A stretch of 64,000 bases of DNA, from contig NW_026570222.1 in assembly GCF_019649055.1 (NCBI RefSeq), positions 2,604,001-2,668,000 of the forward strand, read 5' to 3'. Source of the DNA: Paramacrobiotus metropolitanus (lineage: Eukaryota; Tardigrada; Eutardigrada; Parachela; Macrobiotidae). Shown piece after piece: positions 1-12,889 of the stretch (position 1 is its first letter; every line of letters begins with the position of its first letter). The notes beneath the pieces are model-generated. The model was not told the DNA's origin and ran no database searches. It was given only the letters and a program-made list of their open reading frames with translations. A program made the translations under genes and the position numbers.

Positions 1-314
1 TTTTATCACCGGACTATATGAAATGAGCGAATTACCGTACTGCTCGTCGTCAGGGCTCGATCTTTGTAAAAGCATTTTAATAGCCTTAAACTGGTTGAAA
101 CGTATTTTCGGAATCGTATGGGTCTGATCATTATAAGTACTGGGTACTTACTTACAACTGGAGGTAACGATAAATATTTTCTATAATGCACTTTGCAGTA
201 TTCTGTAATCTATACATATTAATGCTGAGTACTGTATTTTTTATACTACACGTCGCGGTACATGCACCGGCACCGGAGTTCTTTTTTAGATCTGGGTGTG
301 TTTATCGTTTTCAG
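1..314 (+). other. intron of the beta-catenin gene
   Basis: The window opens inside an intron of the beta-catenin gene. The acceptor CAG sits at 312-314, immediately before codon GAA. The open frame across 186-314 is intronic and shows no similarity to arm repeats. No other feature is seen here. Confidence 0.7.
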
Positions 315-3211
315 GAAATAGTGTCAAACACGGCCCGCTTCATCCATCAGTTGTCAAAGGATGATGCCAGCCGACAAGCTCTGATGGCTGATGCACAGGT
401 TGTTACAGCGTTGATCCAAACCATGCATGCTGGTGCGGGAAAGGATAACGAAGAAATAGCCAATTCGGCTGCCAAAATCTTGTACCAGCTGTCCGGAATA
501 CGCGCAGGCCATGAGGTCATCTTCCGTTCCTTTGGAATTCCGTTCCTCATAAAGCTTCTAGGGTACAGGCTTTTCTTTGCGGTAGATTTTTTATACTATA
601 AGCCGAGTCTGCAACGTTCCTATAGTTTATACGCCTATTTTCCTGTCAGCTGCAGCACTTGTATTAATTTTTTAAATTGTTCAGGTATCGATATGGCCCC
701 ATCGTTCGCTACGCCATGACTACTTTGCATAATATGATCGTCATGGAGCACTTCCCACAGGCCAAGACGGAAGTGTTTAAGCATGGCGGAGTTAAAGCGA
801 TGGTGCCACTGCTGGATATTGAGGATGATAAATTTGTCAGTGTGGTGTGTGATTGCTTGAAACATCTAACTATTGGCAATCAAGAAGCCAAGGTACGGCA
901 TCTTTTAAATGTACGTTGAGGCTGAACGCTGCTGCCAATTATTCCGTTCACAGGTAATCATTCTTGCTGAAAGAGGACCGATCCGACTCTTGCGCATCAT
1001 TGACATCAATTTATACGAAAAACTGATAAATGCGGCGTTATCAGTGTTGAAGGCAATATCCGTCGATGAGCATAACAAGAAAATGATTCTGCAGAATAGT
1101 ATGTTATGTTTCCTCTAATTACTGGTCTTGAACTATGATGCTGCTTGAAACAGTTGCATGTATGTAACACGTTTTCTTTCTGCAGATGGTGTGGCGATTC
1201 TGGTGAACTTGGCTAACCGTTGCCGCGGATGGCAGTCAAGCCGAGTGATGCAGACCTCCATCTTGTACTTGCTTCGTAATCTGTCCGATATGCTGATCAA
1301 TGACCGTGACTTTCACGAAATGGATATGAGGCCCTCTTGCAGCTGCTGGTGCCATTGCTGGAATATCAGTCGTCTTCTAATCCTGACGCACTGGATCCTT
1401 TGGTGCTGTGCTCCGTAGGAATTTTGAGCAATTTGACTTGTAACAGCGAGATAAATAAGGGTGTAGTATGCCAGCTGGATGGAATCGCCCGTTTACTCAA
1501 CGTTTGTCAGCGTTTTCCAAAGAAGGAAGAAGTAACCGAGCCCGCCATGTGCACACTACGGCACATCACGAATCGCCATGATCAAAGCGCCTATGCTAAA
1601 GTCCATGTGCGAGAGAGAGGAGGGCTCCGCCTGATCAACGCCATGCTGAAACAGCCGAACATTCAGTGGACGCTGATTAAGGCCATCGTTACTTTGCTGC
1701 AGAATCTGGCGAGTGCTGAATCTAATCGCGATCAAATTCGGGACTTAGGGATCATGAAGCAGGTTGTGGACTACTTCCAGAGTGCTGTCCATATACTCCA
1801 AGAGGTATTAGGTCGTGTCTGTGGATGATTGTTTTGATTTTTTTTCGCCTGATTGCTCGGAATGCGGCTATGTGTTGTTTTTGCTATAGCATTTTTTATG
1901 AATGATATTCTATGTACAGTATCAGGCCTCGGGACGCAATTTGCCCTTGACGAACGTGGTCGTTCAGAACGTCCGAATGCATGAAATGCTGGAATGTACC
2001 ATCGGGACACTGAGTCAGATGGCAAAGGATCCTAAGAATCGACTGTACATTCGCAGCCAAGGATTCATTATTCCTACGCTGGTTCAGGTAAACCATTATT
2101 CGCAGTTTCGGGACACTGTTGCTGCATGATTTTGGTTGTAGTTGTTGGCGTTTCTGGCCGAGAATGTTATTCGGTTTTCATCAGCTCTGTTGGCGGAGCT
2201 CAGTGCTGATCGGGAAGGCGCAGAAGCCATCATCCATCAACCTGGCGCTGTCCAAGCCCTGATTGCAGTGGCGCAGCGCTATCGGCACAATCCGAACAAC
2301 CCATCTGCCGCAGAAGCAATCGGTATTTCCAGATATATAATCCGGGCGCACCTTATGCTGCACTATAAAATTTCTTTTAAAATTGTCTCTCTCGGTAATC
2401 CCCTGTATTTATGGCTAATGTTCGCACGTTGATCTAGCTACTTATGCGGCCAACACGCTGCACCGGATTGGGGAGACTCAGACACCGGAATTTCAAGCGC
2501 ACCTTCAGAAAGCGCTGTACGAAGTCGTTGGTCAACCCAACAGTATGGGATACTACGGATCGGTACGTTGTTATCCTTATAACATCATAATTTGATCGAC
2601 TGACTGCACAATTATCTCGTTAATGTGGTTTGGCGTTTTTTGTTTGATACGAGTATCTGTGCGTCTGTGCGCTCTTTCATTCCACTTTCGGCTTTGTCGT
2701 TCCATGGCTCCGGTGTGGTTATTGTTTTGCTGTATTGCAGAATGAGAGCGGAGCGGACTACGACTACATGCTCACTGATTCGTACCATCACTACCACTCC
2801 AGTGGACCCCCCAGCGTCCATGGTAGTGTCCATGGTAGCGTCCACGGCACAAATTTGTCCGGTAAGAAAACCCCTCTTGTAATGCAGTGACGTTATTACT
2901 TGAACGAAATTCTATCCTTTTTACGCAGAGAAAATGTTAAATTAAATGTATCTATTACTGTTAAACTGATGCAATTAAGAGTACTTTTATTGTCATATGC
3001 TTCGTCATGTTGACTTCTTTTCGTTGCAGTGTACGACCCGGAAAGCATGTCGGGCATGGATATGGCACCCTACACTCCCAGCGCCCAAGTGTGGGATCAG
3101 TACGCAGCCGCCCAACCGCAGCCGCAGTACAGCCTGGCCACGCCGCAGCATAGTATGGAATTCCAGGCACTGCCAACAGATAATGTCAGCTGGAAGGACT
3201 CTGATGTGTAA
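315..3211 (+). CDS. arm: armadillo / beta-catenin, 5' end outside window
   Basis: Armadillo-repeat protein acting in cadherin adhesion and as the Wnt coactivator. Nine exons read: 315-562, 685-892, 954-1098, 1186-1804, 1920-2087, 2142-2322, 2438-2562, 2741-2861, 3030-3211, about 665 residues. Family landmarks seen: FIHQLSKDDASRQALM, AMTTLHNM, YLLRNLSD, GILSNLTCN, CTIGTLSQMAKDP. They cover most of the arm-repeat array. The tail is a Tyr/His/Ser-rich linker followed by WKDSDV at the C terminus, matching the WFDTDL-type PDZ-binding end of other beta-catenins. The N-terminal GSK3 degron and first repeats lie upstream of the window. Exon 1186-1804 changes frame near 1317-1321: one extra base in the GAAA run restores it and makes the exon phase close. 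A polyadenylation signal AATAAA lies at 3562-3567. Identity is firm; the frame break is probably a sequence error. Confidence 0.95.
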
Positions 3212-6200
3212 ACGGCGCGGCTTTCGAAGCAGATGAACGTCGGCTGGAAGTGATTCTGACGTGCAGCTGCTTGGCTTTGGTGTAACTATTTTGTAATAAG
3301 TATTGTCATTTTTTTATGTTTTTTATAAGTGAATCTCATACTTTCGTTTTGGCTGATCAGGTTTGATTGATCATGGTTGCGTACAGATGGCTGCACTTCT
3401 TACATTCTTAATTTTTACTGCTCTTATTCGTTTATTGGGGCGTTGGGACCAATTGCCGGCTGTATTTTCTGCCTGTCCTCGCGGTAACCTGCCATGGGTT
3501 TATAGAGGTTGTCCTTAATTTGTTGTTATTTTATTAATTGTTGTAATCATACAAATATTTAAATAAACTGCATGTGTGATTTAACCGAAAAGACTGTGTG
3601 GCGTGTGATCGCGCACGTGGAATAGGACGAGATATCAACTAGACGTGTGGGCCGTGGGAATTTAAATATTTACCTGTGCCTGCCTAATTTTGATTTGCGA
3701 TATGGCACAACATTGCTTCACTATGACATAATACAAAAGAAGTGTAATTGTATCTCGGATTCGCATGCAGCATTATTTTCGTTTGTGCTGCTCTTCATTT
3801 CAAGTTTGAGGTCATTGTAACGGTGATTCAAATCGCTAATCACTTTCACTTCCGGTACATGCTGTTGGTGGCGACTGTTCGACGGCATACTTGCAAAATC
3901 GAAGTGAAATTATTGGAAATGAATTTGTAATCTTAGTTATCTCCGGCAAAGTTATTCTTAACGGAGAGCGGAAATTCGGAGGCTGGGTATTGTATTAATA
4001 TCACGGTACCATTCATCACCTTGCGCCAAATATTCTTCCGTCTTTAAAAAATTTTCGTAACAGACTTAGCTAATTCCATGTAAAAAGAAGATTATTCTAT
4101 GCACTTCCATAAGCATTCCCGAATGCTGTGTAGTGTACACATCAGCCAGCATCGCGCATTATCTGCCCATGATATGTGTGGACACTGGACAGTGTGGTCA
4201 AAGGAATACATATACCCTGCGTAATACCACAGTCGGTTAAAAGCTAAATACAGTGTCTAAATACAGATAAATACAGAGTCTGCGCAGTGAAAAAGGGTGT
4301 TCCCAAGAGATTACTGCATACATTCACTATAAAAAGGTTATGTAATTCAGGATGGATAGCCTACAATAACAGGGGTAATAAATGTAGACGAGATACTCGT
4401 ACATATATAAAATACAGAAATCAAAAGAGGGTTAGCTAAAGCTAGACATTCACATGGCATGCGTCAGTGCATAAGTACTGAGAGCATATTTTCCAATACC
4501 ACATCAATTTATTTTTTTGTGTCTCGTGGGGCCATCGTTAACCATAAGACCAACTTCATTTAGCTAGCTATATCGTGACTCTTATACGCATATCGTGGTT
4601 CTCTATATTGTGGCTCTTCATTTAGCTGTATCGTGACTCTTTTAAATTCATTGTTTTAGTAAATTCTTTTGAATTTCATAATTTATCGCAATTAAGTCCA
4701 GTCATGCGTATAAGTATAAAGTATTTATATAAATATCCTAACAGGTAATACCGTAATGTCGGCTACTATTTGTCAACATAAATCACAGGTCTGACCATGA
4801 GCCAACTGTGGTGTTTCCAGCCATTAGCAGACGGTTTTCTACCGGGCGCCATATTACTGAAAAATAATTAGTGACCGCGTTGATTAAAACCACACCGGCG
4901 CACTGTATAAGCGGTTCTAGCCGATTTATTCAACGCAGAGTAGGTCAGTTTAGTAATCCTACAACGGCAGGCTAATGTGTTGGTGCTAATTATTGTCAAG
5001 GATACTTTTGATTCATGTAGTAAATAATGCCTTTTCGCGTACACAGAGGACATGTGTACTGTCCGTACGACGCACTAACAGAGAAAAACTCGAGCAGAAA
5101 ACGCTGATGGCGAGCCAGTATGATAAAAAGCTGACCGATTCGTGCATCTCTCTCATGCGGGTGTTCCATTTCTTCTCTCGTTGCTTGCATCTGATCGACC
5201 TTTGCGCAACCTCACGTACGTCGGTTGCTGCAAGATCTCACCTGTTCTTCACCATCCGAAGAAGCCGTAAACGCACCAGTCTTGTGGCGGCACTGTTCGA
5301 CAGTTCTGGGGTGGCTGTTGTTCATTCTCGCTGGTGTGGCTGTAAAACGTTTGCCTGGCGATTCCGTAACAGGCAACTTATACCAAAGGACACCATGCGG
5401 TGCGAGAGAATAAGGTCGTACTATAACGGATTCTATGCTACGCTTGTCATATTATGGAATATTCAGTTTTCCGAATCCACATTTTCGCGGCTTGGTAAGC
5501 GGCTTTGTACTGTAATGCCGAATTATGCACAAGTATTATAATAATGTCTTGCTTGAAACTAATTTTGAAGTGGTCACTTGTTTTTTATATGAATGATCGC
5601 GAGTGATTATGTGGACATTCATATTGCATAGCGCACGACTGACCGCGAGGTCATTTGGAAAACTTAGTATTTTAGCAACAGGGCGTTGTAAATTTATTGT
5701 GTACAGTAACAGCTGGGAGAACCGGTAACGTTTTATATGCCACTCGCTACGGGGTTTTGTAAAGTTAAAACCTAAATAGTACAGATAGTGCAACACTAAT
5801 TCTAACCATAACAACACGTGGCCTTCCGAAAGCGAATTCCGAATTTTGACCGGTTTGGCTTTACAGTTAAATTTTACCATGCACCATAGAAAAAATTGTC
5901 ATTTATTGACTGTGGCAATCAAATTAACAAAGCATATCTGTTTTTTTGCTAAAATTTTTGGCTAAACTTTTGGCTAAAAAATATATATTCCGCATATGGT
6001 TTAATGTATCGACAATCATATTACAGTATAATAGGCTTCCTGCCCTCAGTAATCGATCACAAGTGTTTGAAACTCATGCATATACTATTTGGATTTTTTA
6101 TTTGATGCGGTGAATTGCTGCGCTTTCATATGCTAAATAAGTGATGCCTACCGCGATGCACCGCCTAATGATAGACACAGTCATAACATCCGAAGTAAAT

Positions 6201-6501
6201 CGATCTTTTGCAGCGAAGATAATTCAATAACCTCAGGCTGAAAGCCGACATCGTTATTATTAAAATTGAGGCTCAGTGCTGTTAGGTGTAGCGTCTCTTG
6301 CATAATACAACAAAACACTCTATCAATCACATTGTTCACCGCTGACCAACCGGAAGTGATGCTGTACGACAATGCATAGTGGCACAGCAGGTGGCACAGT
6401 TACGGCAAGAGCTGTTATTTTAATCGTACATGAAGTTAAAGTAATACTTGAATAAATTTTACAAAATGTCAAGTGCGACTGACAGAATGTCAAGTTTGCA
6501 G
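3212..6501. other. 3.3-kb region without an assigned gene
   Basis: After the beta-catenin 3' UTR (polyA signal near 3562) this stretch has no gene I can support. It must contain the 5' exon or exons of the protease homologue that begins in-window at 6502, because that exon starts in phase 1 with an acceptor. A GC-richer patch at about 5195-5413 has an open frame with a hydrophobic run (LGWLLFILAGVAV) that could be its signal-peptide exon, but it has no ATG. A minus-strand frame at 6181-6372 looks faintly like one leucine-rich repeat. Confidence 0.5.
4569..4641. repeat. degenerate short tandem repeat
   Basis: Four imperfect copies of a roughly 14-base unit of the form TATCGTGACTCTT, with variants carrying TGGTT or TGGCT, lie in an AT-rich intergenic stretch. 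Spacing is irregular and no function is apparent. Confidence 0.5.
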
Positions 6502-9137
6502 TGACCCCATGTGAGACGCCCTTTGGTACCGGCAGATGTGTGGCCGACCGGAAGTGCTGCCAGGATTTCGGTGGAATAATATTCACCAGCGACGGAGTGC
6601 AGACACCCAAGAAGGAACTCATACAGTACCGGATAGCCGGTATTAATGCCCCGAAAAGCTTCGTGGCGGCCGACAATGACGACATGGACGATGATAATTC
6701 GCCCGGTCACATCTTCCCAAGGGCCAATGTCATCGGGTGCGAAGATACCGAAGTCTGCTGCTATCTGCAGCCGGTTGCGTCATCGGAACGCGAAGCATCA
6801 GCGTGCAGTGTGTGTGGTGCCCGCGGAGACGGTGACAATCAGATTGTCACTGGAAATGTAAACGATATTGAAATACCGGTAAGGATCACGTGTCACATTA
6901 ACAAAGCATTGCGCGACAGGTACTGAACTGTTTTAGTAATTAAAACTTATAATTTTAATAATTAAAATATGTGCAAAAGGTTTCTGTAGTTGGGTGTGAT
7001 GATCACTATGATTCTGCAAGCAGCAACGCTAAGAGAAATTAAATAATTATGTTCTTAAAATCTGCTTCACCAGTCAGTTTACTTTTTTCTGTTTATGTGT
7101 CAGTTGGCTTTTACTTGTACAGTTATCTACGGCTACGGTTTAATTTGCGGCAGTTGCCGAATCAATGCTCAGCAAAGTCGGATAATACGGCATATGTAAA
7201 TAAAAAAATTATAAATCGGATTTTCTGTTTCTAGTCCAGGCAGGGAGATCTGTTCCAAGTAGCAGAAGGCGGTTCCCAAGTTAATCCCATTCCAACACAA
7301 CCCACCACGACGACCACGACAACAACCACCACAACCACAACGACAACGACAACCACCGCCAAACCACTGCCGCCACGAAAAGTTATCCCCAGAATTTTCG
7401 ACTACACCTACGCCTTCGACTACTCGAAAATGGCTCGTATTATTAACGGTCGCAACGCCAACAAGAACGCCAACTGCTGGCAGGTGGCTTTATCCAATGC
7501 CAGCGGCGTTTTCGGATCAGGTGTTTTACTGGACCATCACACCATTTTAACCGTCGCCCACAAAGTGGCCAACTTCAAACGCACCCAGTTCATCGCCATC
7601 CTGGGTGCTTACGATTTCGCGTCGGATGATCTGTTCACACAGACTTTCTACACGTATCCCTTGGAGATCATTCTCCATCCGCAGTACGATCCAGTCACAT
7701 ACGAGAACGACATCGCTATTCTGAAGATTCCACCGGTCGGTTGCGATAAACCCAATATCTGCACGGTCTGTCTGCCCGACGCACCAGTCGATGCCAATGC
7801 GTGCTCAGTGCGGGCGATGCCGAAGAATTTTGTTCAGGATAACAAAAAACCGCTAAAGCAGGCAGCCGAGCAGTTGCTCAAGCATCGGGATGATTATTTG
7901 GATGCCAGTGAGAAGCGACAGTTGGAGATGCGCAGTGACCAACCGCAACTGCGCAGCGGACCAATCGGATCGGTTTGCGACAAGCGTTGCACCGTCAGCG
8001 GATGGGGCACGACACGCGACCAAGGTAAGTGCCACAGTTTAATTGCGATTGCGAAACAATAACTATACCAGATGCTTATGTTGGAATTGTGTATTACAGA
8101 AATTGCCACAGTTCTGCAAGAAACGAAAATGGCTGTGATCAACAACAGAGACTGCGAAGCGCGACTGAAGGCGGTGGGCGTGAGGAACTTCACCGTCAAC
8201 AGATCGATGTTCTGCGCCAGAGCGAATAATGATGATTCCGGAACTTGTGATGTAGGTCGAATAGCTGACAACGTTGATGAAGGTTTCTGGTTAGTATTTG
8301 CTTATGGCGAGACATCGTGTACAGCTATTTATTTTTACGCGATGTCTTACTTACGGAGTATACGAAAACAAACAGTGTCAGACAGTAGTGAGACATTGCC
8401 AACTGGTACTCTGGACTTAGTAATCAATTGTAATTCTCGTGGGGACTTCTAGCTTGCATGGATAGTTCCAGAAAGCAGTCTTCGAAATCTTTTTCTGTAT
8501 GATTTTTAATTTTCGGATTCATTATACTAAGAAAAAAACCCGAAAACTTAAATCATACTAAAAACGTTTTGGAAGCCATCAAATGAATACTTTCATGGTT
8601 TCTTTAAGCCAGTAAATGATACCATGACCTTTAGCACCTTATAATATGCAGCGTCAGTCACCGATTTTAACTTTGAACTACTTGCTTTTCGCTTATTAGA
8701 GAGACGGAGGAGGTCCTTTGGTGTGCCAAGCGGATGACGGCCGATGGGTGTTGCATGGTTTGACGGCGCTGGGTTTGGACAACTGTCAGTTTGGTACGCA
8801 GGCACCCGGCATGTTTGTTGATGTGGGCAAGTACATTGACTGGATAACGAGAGTGGGTTTCGTCAAGCAAACCTCCTCCATGGGCTCACGATCTATACCC
8901 GTTAAATTAAACATTAATCTGGGCCCTTCTCAAAAACTCGAACTGCGATCAAACGAACAGAAGAGTCCGACGGGAAACAGCACGGATACGTCACTACATT
9001 TGAAGCTGTTTTCTAATAAAGCACCGGAGAACGTACCATTGTTAAAACCGGTCAGCCCTGAACAGTTCAAAAGAATTAATGCTCCTGCTCCTATTCAGAA
9101 TTCTTTGGACAAGAAGCGGTTTCCTGTTGAAATATAG
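6502..9137 (+). CDS. clip-domain serine protease homologue (inactive), 5' exon not located
   Basis: Exons 6502-6878, 7235-8024, 8100-8251 and 8700-9137 join in phase. The first encodes a clip domain: CETPFGTGRC, a CC pair, then GCEDTEVCC, the six-cysteine plan of arthropod clip domains. The second begins with a linker containing about 16 consecutive threonines, then an S1 fold starting ARIINGRNA. The His (TVAH) and Asp (ENDIAIL) of the triad are present. The serine motif reads CDRDGGGPLVC instead of GDSGGP, so the nucleophile is glycine and the protein should be a non-catalytic SPH. The Cys42-Cys58 disulfide is also missing (FGSG and TVAHK). Known clip SPHs act as cofactors in extracellular immune and melanization cascades; that role here is inference. 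A C-terminal extension of about 80 residues follows the S1 domain. The signal peptide was not found. Confidence 0.88.
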
Positions 9138-9773
9138 TCCATTCCGGGGGTAGGGAAATGTCTGAGGGTTTTCTGCCGCTACTTTTATTATGTTCCGTTT
9201 CGTATTCAGTCAACCGTGTCGTCGATGTATGTATGGTGTTGTTTCGGTTTAATTGTTATGAATTACATATTTATTCCTCAATGAGGATAAAAATGTCCTG
9301 TAATGTGCACTGTATTGTGTAAAAAATTTTGTTCTATAAACCCTGTCGCTGGTCGACAAGTGGCTCCAGACAGATACGAGCCATTACAGTTATACGATAT
9401 TCAAGTACTCGTAATATAGTTATAGGCCCATACATATTATCGGGTACCTAAAACAACAAAATATCTATAGAATTCCGCGTATATGCACATGCCTAATTTC
9501 ATGGCTTCTGCCTTCCGGTAAGGTCATATTTTAAGAATACTTGTTAGAAAGCAATTATTAAGATGAGTTGTGTCAGTGTATCATTATCAGGCTGTCAGCC
9601 AAAATCACAGAACAGAGTCTCCACAAGTTTGTTCAGTGCAGTTATTATCGAAAAGCACTTAAAAAAGCAAAACTGAGAACTTCATACCGGAGCTATACTC
9701 GTATTAATGTGAAACCATGCTAGTTAAACTGCGGGCGTAATCCATGAGAATTCTACCAGTAGATGTCCTTTTA

Positions 9774-12171
9774 TTAAAAGACATGTAGCACACTGGGATC
9801 AGTGTGTTCCGGCAAAAACATCACCGCTGCGGCACCCAGAATCGATACTCCTCCAATGATAACAATAGGAAGTCCCGAGAAGGCGTAGCGTGTCTGCATC
9901 AGAAATAGTACTTACTTGTTAGTTAACTGGTACTCATAGTAGCCATGCCAAAATAAAAAAAAACTACCGAATATATTAGTTTTAAGTGCCACCTCTTAGA
10001 ATACTTACAAGCAAGGACAACTGGGAGATAACATTCCTCCAGCCATAAAAAATAAAAATCCAACACCAAATCCACTGTTGCGTATTTGCGTGGGAAAGAG
10101 TTCAGCAGCGTATAAAAACATCAAGCAGTAACTGCCGACAAGCGACATCCTGGCTAACAGGGCCAAGATTACTTTCAGCCGACTAGCAGTTATCAGTCCT
10201 CCGGAAATGGCTAGAACACCGGCAGCGACAAAGAATGCGGTCATTGGATATCTTTTCCCAGATCTGAATCGCAACAATTGTTTAATAGTATGGAAAATAA
10301 ACAGTTTAAACTGCCCTAAATGATACGCTCACGAATCGGAGTTCTAAACAATTAGGCATGAGATAATTTTCTAGCATTCTTTTGCATTTATACAGTACTA
10401 AATCGTTCTTTTTTCTAGCGCTCAAACTATAAATCTGCGTGTTTTACGCCAACGCGACCTTAAAGCTTGTTTTACCTTAAAGCGACAACCGTAGCTAAAA
10501 GGCAAGGAATCAATTCCAGAGCTCCACCAACCAATAAATCTGTATAGATGTTGTCAGAAAAATTGTCGATAAGGAAAGATAATCCAGAGTAACCAAAATT
10601 AGTGGCAAACCTGAAAACAGTAAATTAAAGTAAATGGTTAAGCAGTCTAGTCCGTATTGTACAAGCACCATTAAAGCATGCTTAATTATTGGCCAAATTG
10701 TCAAGACAGTGCCAATGTGAACCGAAGAATCATACCAGACGAATGAGATAAGAAAGGTAAATTTTCTGATTTTAGGAATTCTAAAGCAATCGGCCACGGT
10801 GTATTTGTGGGACGTTTCTTGTTCCCTTAGAGTATTCTGTGCGATAACAGCCAGACCGGAAACATCGTTCTCGGAAACGTCATGACCGTTCAGATATCCA
10901 ATTTTTCGGATTGTTTCCTCTGCTCTGTTTATCTGACCATTGACGATTAGCCACTGAAGCGATTCGGGAGCAAACCTGCAACAGCACACTCCGCGATCAG
11001 GAGAATGCCCAGCGGGATGTTTACCTAAACGCAAATACGTAAATAATGCGGCTATTTACCAGACATTCAATAAGGCGATGCAGGTAAAAGCTGCCAAAAA
11101 CGCCTGAATCAGATCCCATCGCTGTATGAAGGACGAGCAGACAGCCAGAGTCATAACTCCCAACGGGAAGAAAAATTCACTGGCGGCCGCCACCAGTGTC
11201 CGCCGATTCGGTGGACTCCATTCCATAAGCAGCACATATGCGGTGCTAAACATCCCCTTCAAACAAAATGATTTGCATTTATCGTTTAAATTCAAGTTGT
11301 CAAATGCATTACCACTCTGCCAACTCCTGCCAAAAATCTCAGTATTGTGAACAGCACGAAGTTACGCACGAACACCAGCGATACATGAATACCAACGAAG
11401 ACTATACTGGCCACAAGCAGAACTGGACGACGTCCAAAGTGATCGGATATCCATCCTACAAGTGGCCCAGCAACCGCCGATCCTGTTCAATACAATCATA
11501 TTGTTTTTCTAGTTACATAGTACAAAAGCACCTAATCCGATGCAAACTTTACCAACATAATAAAGCGTTGTAGTAAAATCCGGCAGTGATTTTTTCGAGC
11601 ACACTAGTTGCATCTATGGAACACAAAAAGTAAAACATTTCTAAATCGAATCGCAATTTAAATATTTTCATAATGAATTTCGTTTACCCATCACGTTTCT
11701 ATTGCTACAATACGATCAAAATGCGTAATATAATGTATCACGCACATCTCCAATAATAGAAGTTTGCCGGTCTTTGTAAACAAAGGTTAACGTTCCATTG
11801 CAGTCGCAGTAGTCCGTGGTCACATTTCGCCCCGGATATCCGATGTGATGTGGTATATCGGGTTTGAAATTCGCACCCGTCGCATTAGCGGCCACAATGT
11901 GGCTGCAGTAGATTTCCTGTGGGGGAAGATTGTAAAAGATGGGAATCAGATCCGACATGAGCAGAGGAGTGAACTGCAGACACAGGGCAAAAAACTGTAT
12001 ATAGTGAAAACGGCCGGGATTGCCGATCATGTGCAGTGCATCGTCGGGCGTTTCGAATCGTTTCGACGGTGCTGGCGGAGATGATCGTCCATCGGTGCTG
12101 AAACTGGTGGCGGACTGCTCGATAATGGGGGATAATTTACTGTGTAAAAGGGGAGAACGCTCGGTCGGCAT
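9774..12171 (-). CDS. SLC22-like organic ion transporter (major facilitator superfamily)
   Basis: Eight exons (12171-11746, 11613-11532, 11482-11313, 11256-11060, 10975-10736, 10610-10476, 10263-10009, 9893-9774) encode about 541 residues, the usual SLC22 length. Seen: a cytosolic N terminus, TM1, a large glycosylatable and cysteine-containing first extracellular loop (NATGAN, NVTTD, YCDCNGT), the MFS signature GWISDHFGRRPVLL, then VWFAPESLQWL, matching the SLC22 PESPRWL motif, and ELFPTQIRNSGFG in the second half. SLC22 proteins move organic cations, anions, carnitine or zwitterions across the plasma membrane; the substrate cannot be told. Start chosen at ATG 12171; the longer open frame begins with GTG. 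Exon 10263-10009 has a one-base frame break at the GGG run 10023-10025. Adding one base gives SPQLSLL and lets the last exon splice in frame. Confidence 0.88.
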
Positions 12172-12889
12172 TGTGACGACCACTGTTTATGTTGACGATG
12201 TCTCGAATACTGTTTAGAAATAAAACGATCATGTCAGTTTTGTATTTCACCGCGCAATTGTCGACGCTAGAGTAGCGTGGATTTTTAATTGGCTCATGGC
12301 ACTTGAAAATTTAGTCAGATGAAATTTTGGTAAGAACGCTCTTATCAGTTGACCTGCTTGGCCACACTTTGATGTAACTTATCAAAGATTTGACGAGAAT
12401 GAGAATATCGTAAGACGGCACTCGCATAATATTTCCAAGCACCAAGTGCAAAGTTTACAAAATGTATGATAAAGCGAATAGAATTAAATTCCACTGTCTC
12501 AGACATGCCATGATGGGCACGATTGCGTTAATGCCGGTTTATGTAAACCACTGTGAATGCGAATGTCATGATACCGCATATGTAATTTGCAAGTTACCGT
12601 ACATCCTACCCAACGATTAACAAATGTGCCGGTACCTTAATCGTCCACAGTATTATGATAAAGTGGGATTAATCATTACCAGAAACTAAGTACTTCAGTT
12701 TGTCCGTCTTACAGCTTTGTTTCTGCCTCAAAATGTTGACAAAAATTTATTCAGTTGTTTTTATTCTTGCCGACACAATAAGTTAACGTGCAGACCGGTG
12801 ACAAATGTCGCGTTTTAGTCTCCATAATTGTACCAAATATTTCACTGCGTCATCGGTTACCATTTGTTAATGAAATAAAACAAGCCACT
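12172..12889. other. intergenic, aminotransferase 3' side
   Basis: About 0.7 kb between the transporter start and the aminotransferase stop. It must hold the aminotransferase 3' UTR and the transporter 5' region. I see no further gene or strong motif. Confidence 0.5.

Noticed and set aside
5195-5413. Possible signal-peptide exon of the clip protease homologue (LGWLLFILAGVAV then TPC)
   Set aside because: No in-frame ATG, no donor giving the needed phase 1, and the frame ends in a stop after the hydrophobic run; kept only as a hint.
5536-5880. 114-residue minus-strand frame
   Set aside because: AT-rich, no signal or domain, no similarity I recognise; probably chance.
6181-6372. Minus-strand frame resembling a leucine-rich repeat (LTALSLNFNNND, LSSLQKIDL)
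   Set aside because: Only one repeat length, no flanking LRR exons and no splice pair; chance is likely.
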